Source: Incurvaria masculella
Taxonomy: Eukaryota > Arthropoda > Insecta > Lepidoptera > Incurvariidae
Reading direction: 5' to 3'
Length of the DNA: 64,000 nt
Assembly: GCA_946894095.1 (NCBI GenBank)
Contig: OX335641.1
Span: 12,418,501 to 12,482,500, forward strand
Below, in pieces: positions 63,081 through 64,000 of this stretch. The notes beneath the pieces are model-generated. The model saw only the letters and a list, made by a program, of their open reading frames with translations. It searched no databases and was not told the origin of the DNA. Position 1 is the stretch's first letter; each line of letters starts with the position of its first letter. The position numbers and the translations under genes were made by a program.

Positions 63081-64000
63081 GTACGCATACCCTCCCACTC
63101 TCTACTCACTCGCTTCCACCAATTGGCAGAACGGTTTTTACCATCATCTCATAATTTTTTTCTTTTCTCTCTTCCTTTTTCGAGTTTTTTTACCAGTTCC
63201 ATCTCCAGTGCACCGGGGTGGCAGTTTTTTTCGTCTCGACGGCATACCCATCATTGCGGTTCTGGATTCACGTTTTCTCTAATTCACATTGGCTTTTTTA
63301 AATACGGCATCACACGTTTTCTTTTTATTAATGATCACGCAAAGCGGTCTGGCTTTCGGTTCATTTGGCTTTCGATTGGCGAGCGAGATCATCCCGGGCG
63401 CCCGGCCGCACTCGAGCGTCTGCCTGCGGGAGGGACACTCGCGTGGGGCTGAGACGCCGCCGCGTTAACAGCGCCTCGGCCTGACCGCGGCTACCTAACC
63501 CAACGTTCGTGTACAAAGTGGGTCGTGAAGGGTTTCCACTGTGTGCGGTGGTGGCTTGTCTAATTAATAACCATATTTGTGGTGACACTAATCGCTGCAT
63601 GCTCACGTCATCGCGCCACAGGAGATCCTCGCCTGGCGAGACCATTGCTTAAATTACCCCTCTGTGGATAGATTTCACTAAATGCATTTTACATGTTTCG
63701 ACTAAATTGGCTTATGGGACATTTCACGTGAAGCGGACAGGGAAAAAAAAGTGAGGTTCTGAAAATCGACCACATTCGGCCCATTTGTACTTCTAGTAGG
63801 TATGAATGTGTACGCAAAATATTTTTTTTGTATAGTGTATATTTACCAAGTTATAGGTTTCAAAAGAATTGTCGTTGATTGGTACTACAATTTTTCGAAA
63901 GTAATTTTTTGAATATAACAAATCTACTATAAAATATTTTACATAGCGATACATATAAAAAATATACTGTTCTTTTTGACAGTAAAAAAAAATTAAAAAT
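63081..64000 (+). other. osa: osa intron after exon L, open at the window end
   Basis: Starts GTACGC. The long frame at 63015-63452 is only a read-through of exon L. No further exon with both splice sites was found. Confidence 0.7.

Noticed and set aside
63620..63680. Possible further osa exon after CGCCACAG
   Set aside because: The frame closes after about 20 codons with no donor and no family resemblance.

Overview
The window looks like lepidopteran (moth or butterfly) nuclear DNA. It carries a spliced insect gene with short exons and long introns, insect-type TTAGG telomere-like repeats, mariner transposons, RTE-like non-LTR retrotransposon relics, and dense SINE and MITE families of the kind seen in Lepidoptera. 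The order-level call is inference. No bacterial operon, CRISPR array or rRNA gene was seen.

The one cellular gene I can support is osa, the ARID1/BAF250-type subunit of the Brahma (SWI/SNF) chromatin-remodelling complex, on the + strand. Twelve exons lie between 32248 and 63080. Their splice phases chain without a break (2007 nt, 669 codons), and the encoded protein includes the ARID DNA-binding domain, split over two exons (52863-53051 and 54597-54813). The gene is open at both ends: no start codon exon was recognised upstream of 32248, and the reading frame continues past 63080, so the C-terminal BAF250 domain lies outside.

Layout. 1-1270: unassigned sequence with one copy of a lepidopteran repeat. 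1271-5459: a satellite array of about 42 monomers of about 100 bp with a 500-bp higher-order repeat. 5460-32247: either a 5' intron of osa or intergenic DNA. It is filled with nested MITEs, a 5S-headed SINE, a 5.5-kb quasi-palindrome built around two head-to-head RTE fragments, and an intact mariner on the - strand, with a few GC-rich islands between them. 32248-44588: first recognised osa exon and a 12-kb intron with GC-rich islands and MITEs. 44589-63080: the other eleven exons, with MITEs, SINEs and a second, broken mariner in the introns. 63081-64000: intron.

The most unusual feature is inside osa. The 3' part of the first ARID exon, with its 5' splice site, has been amplified as near-perfect 205-bp tandem copies (six extra copies after the real exon). 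They are followed by one diverged copy that keeps a 57-nt open segment and both splice signals. Other notable points are three MITE families that all end in TTAA, one SINE body joined to either a 5S-derived or a tRNA-derived head, one microsatellite at four different lengths inside four copies of the same repeat, and a perfect 24-bp-stem hairpin in the long intron.
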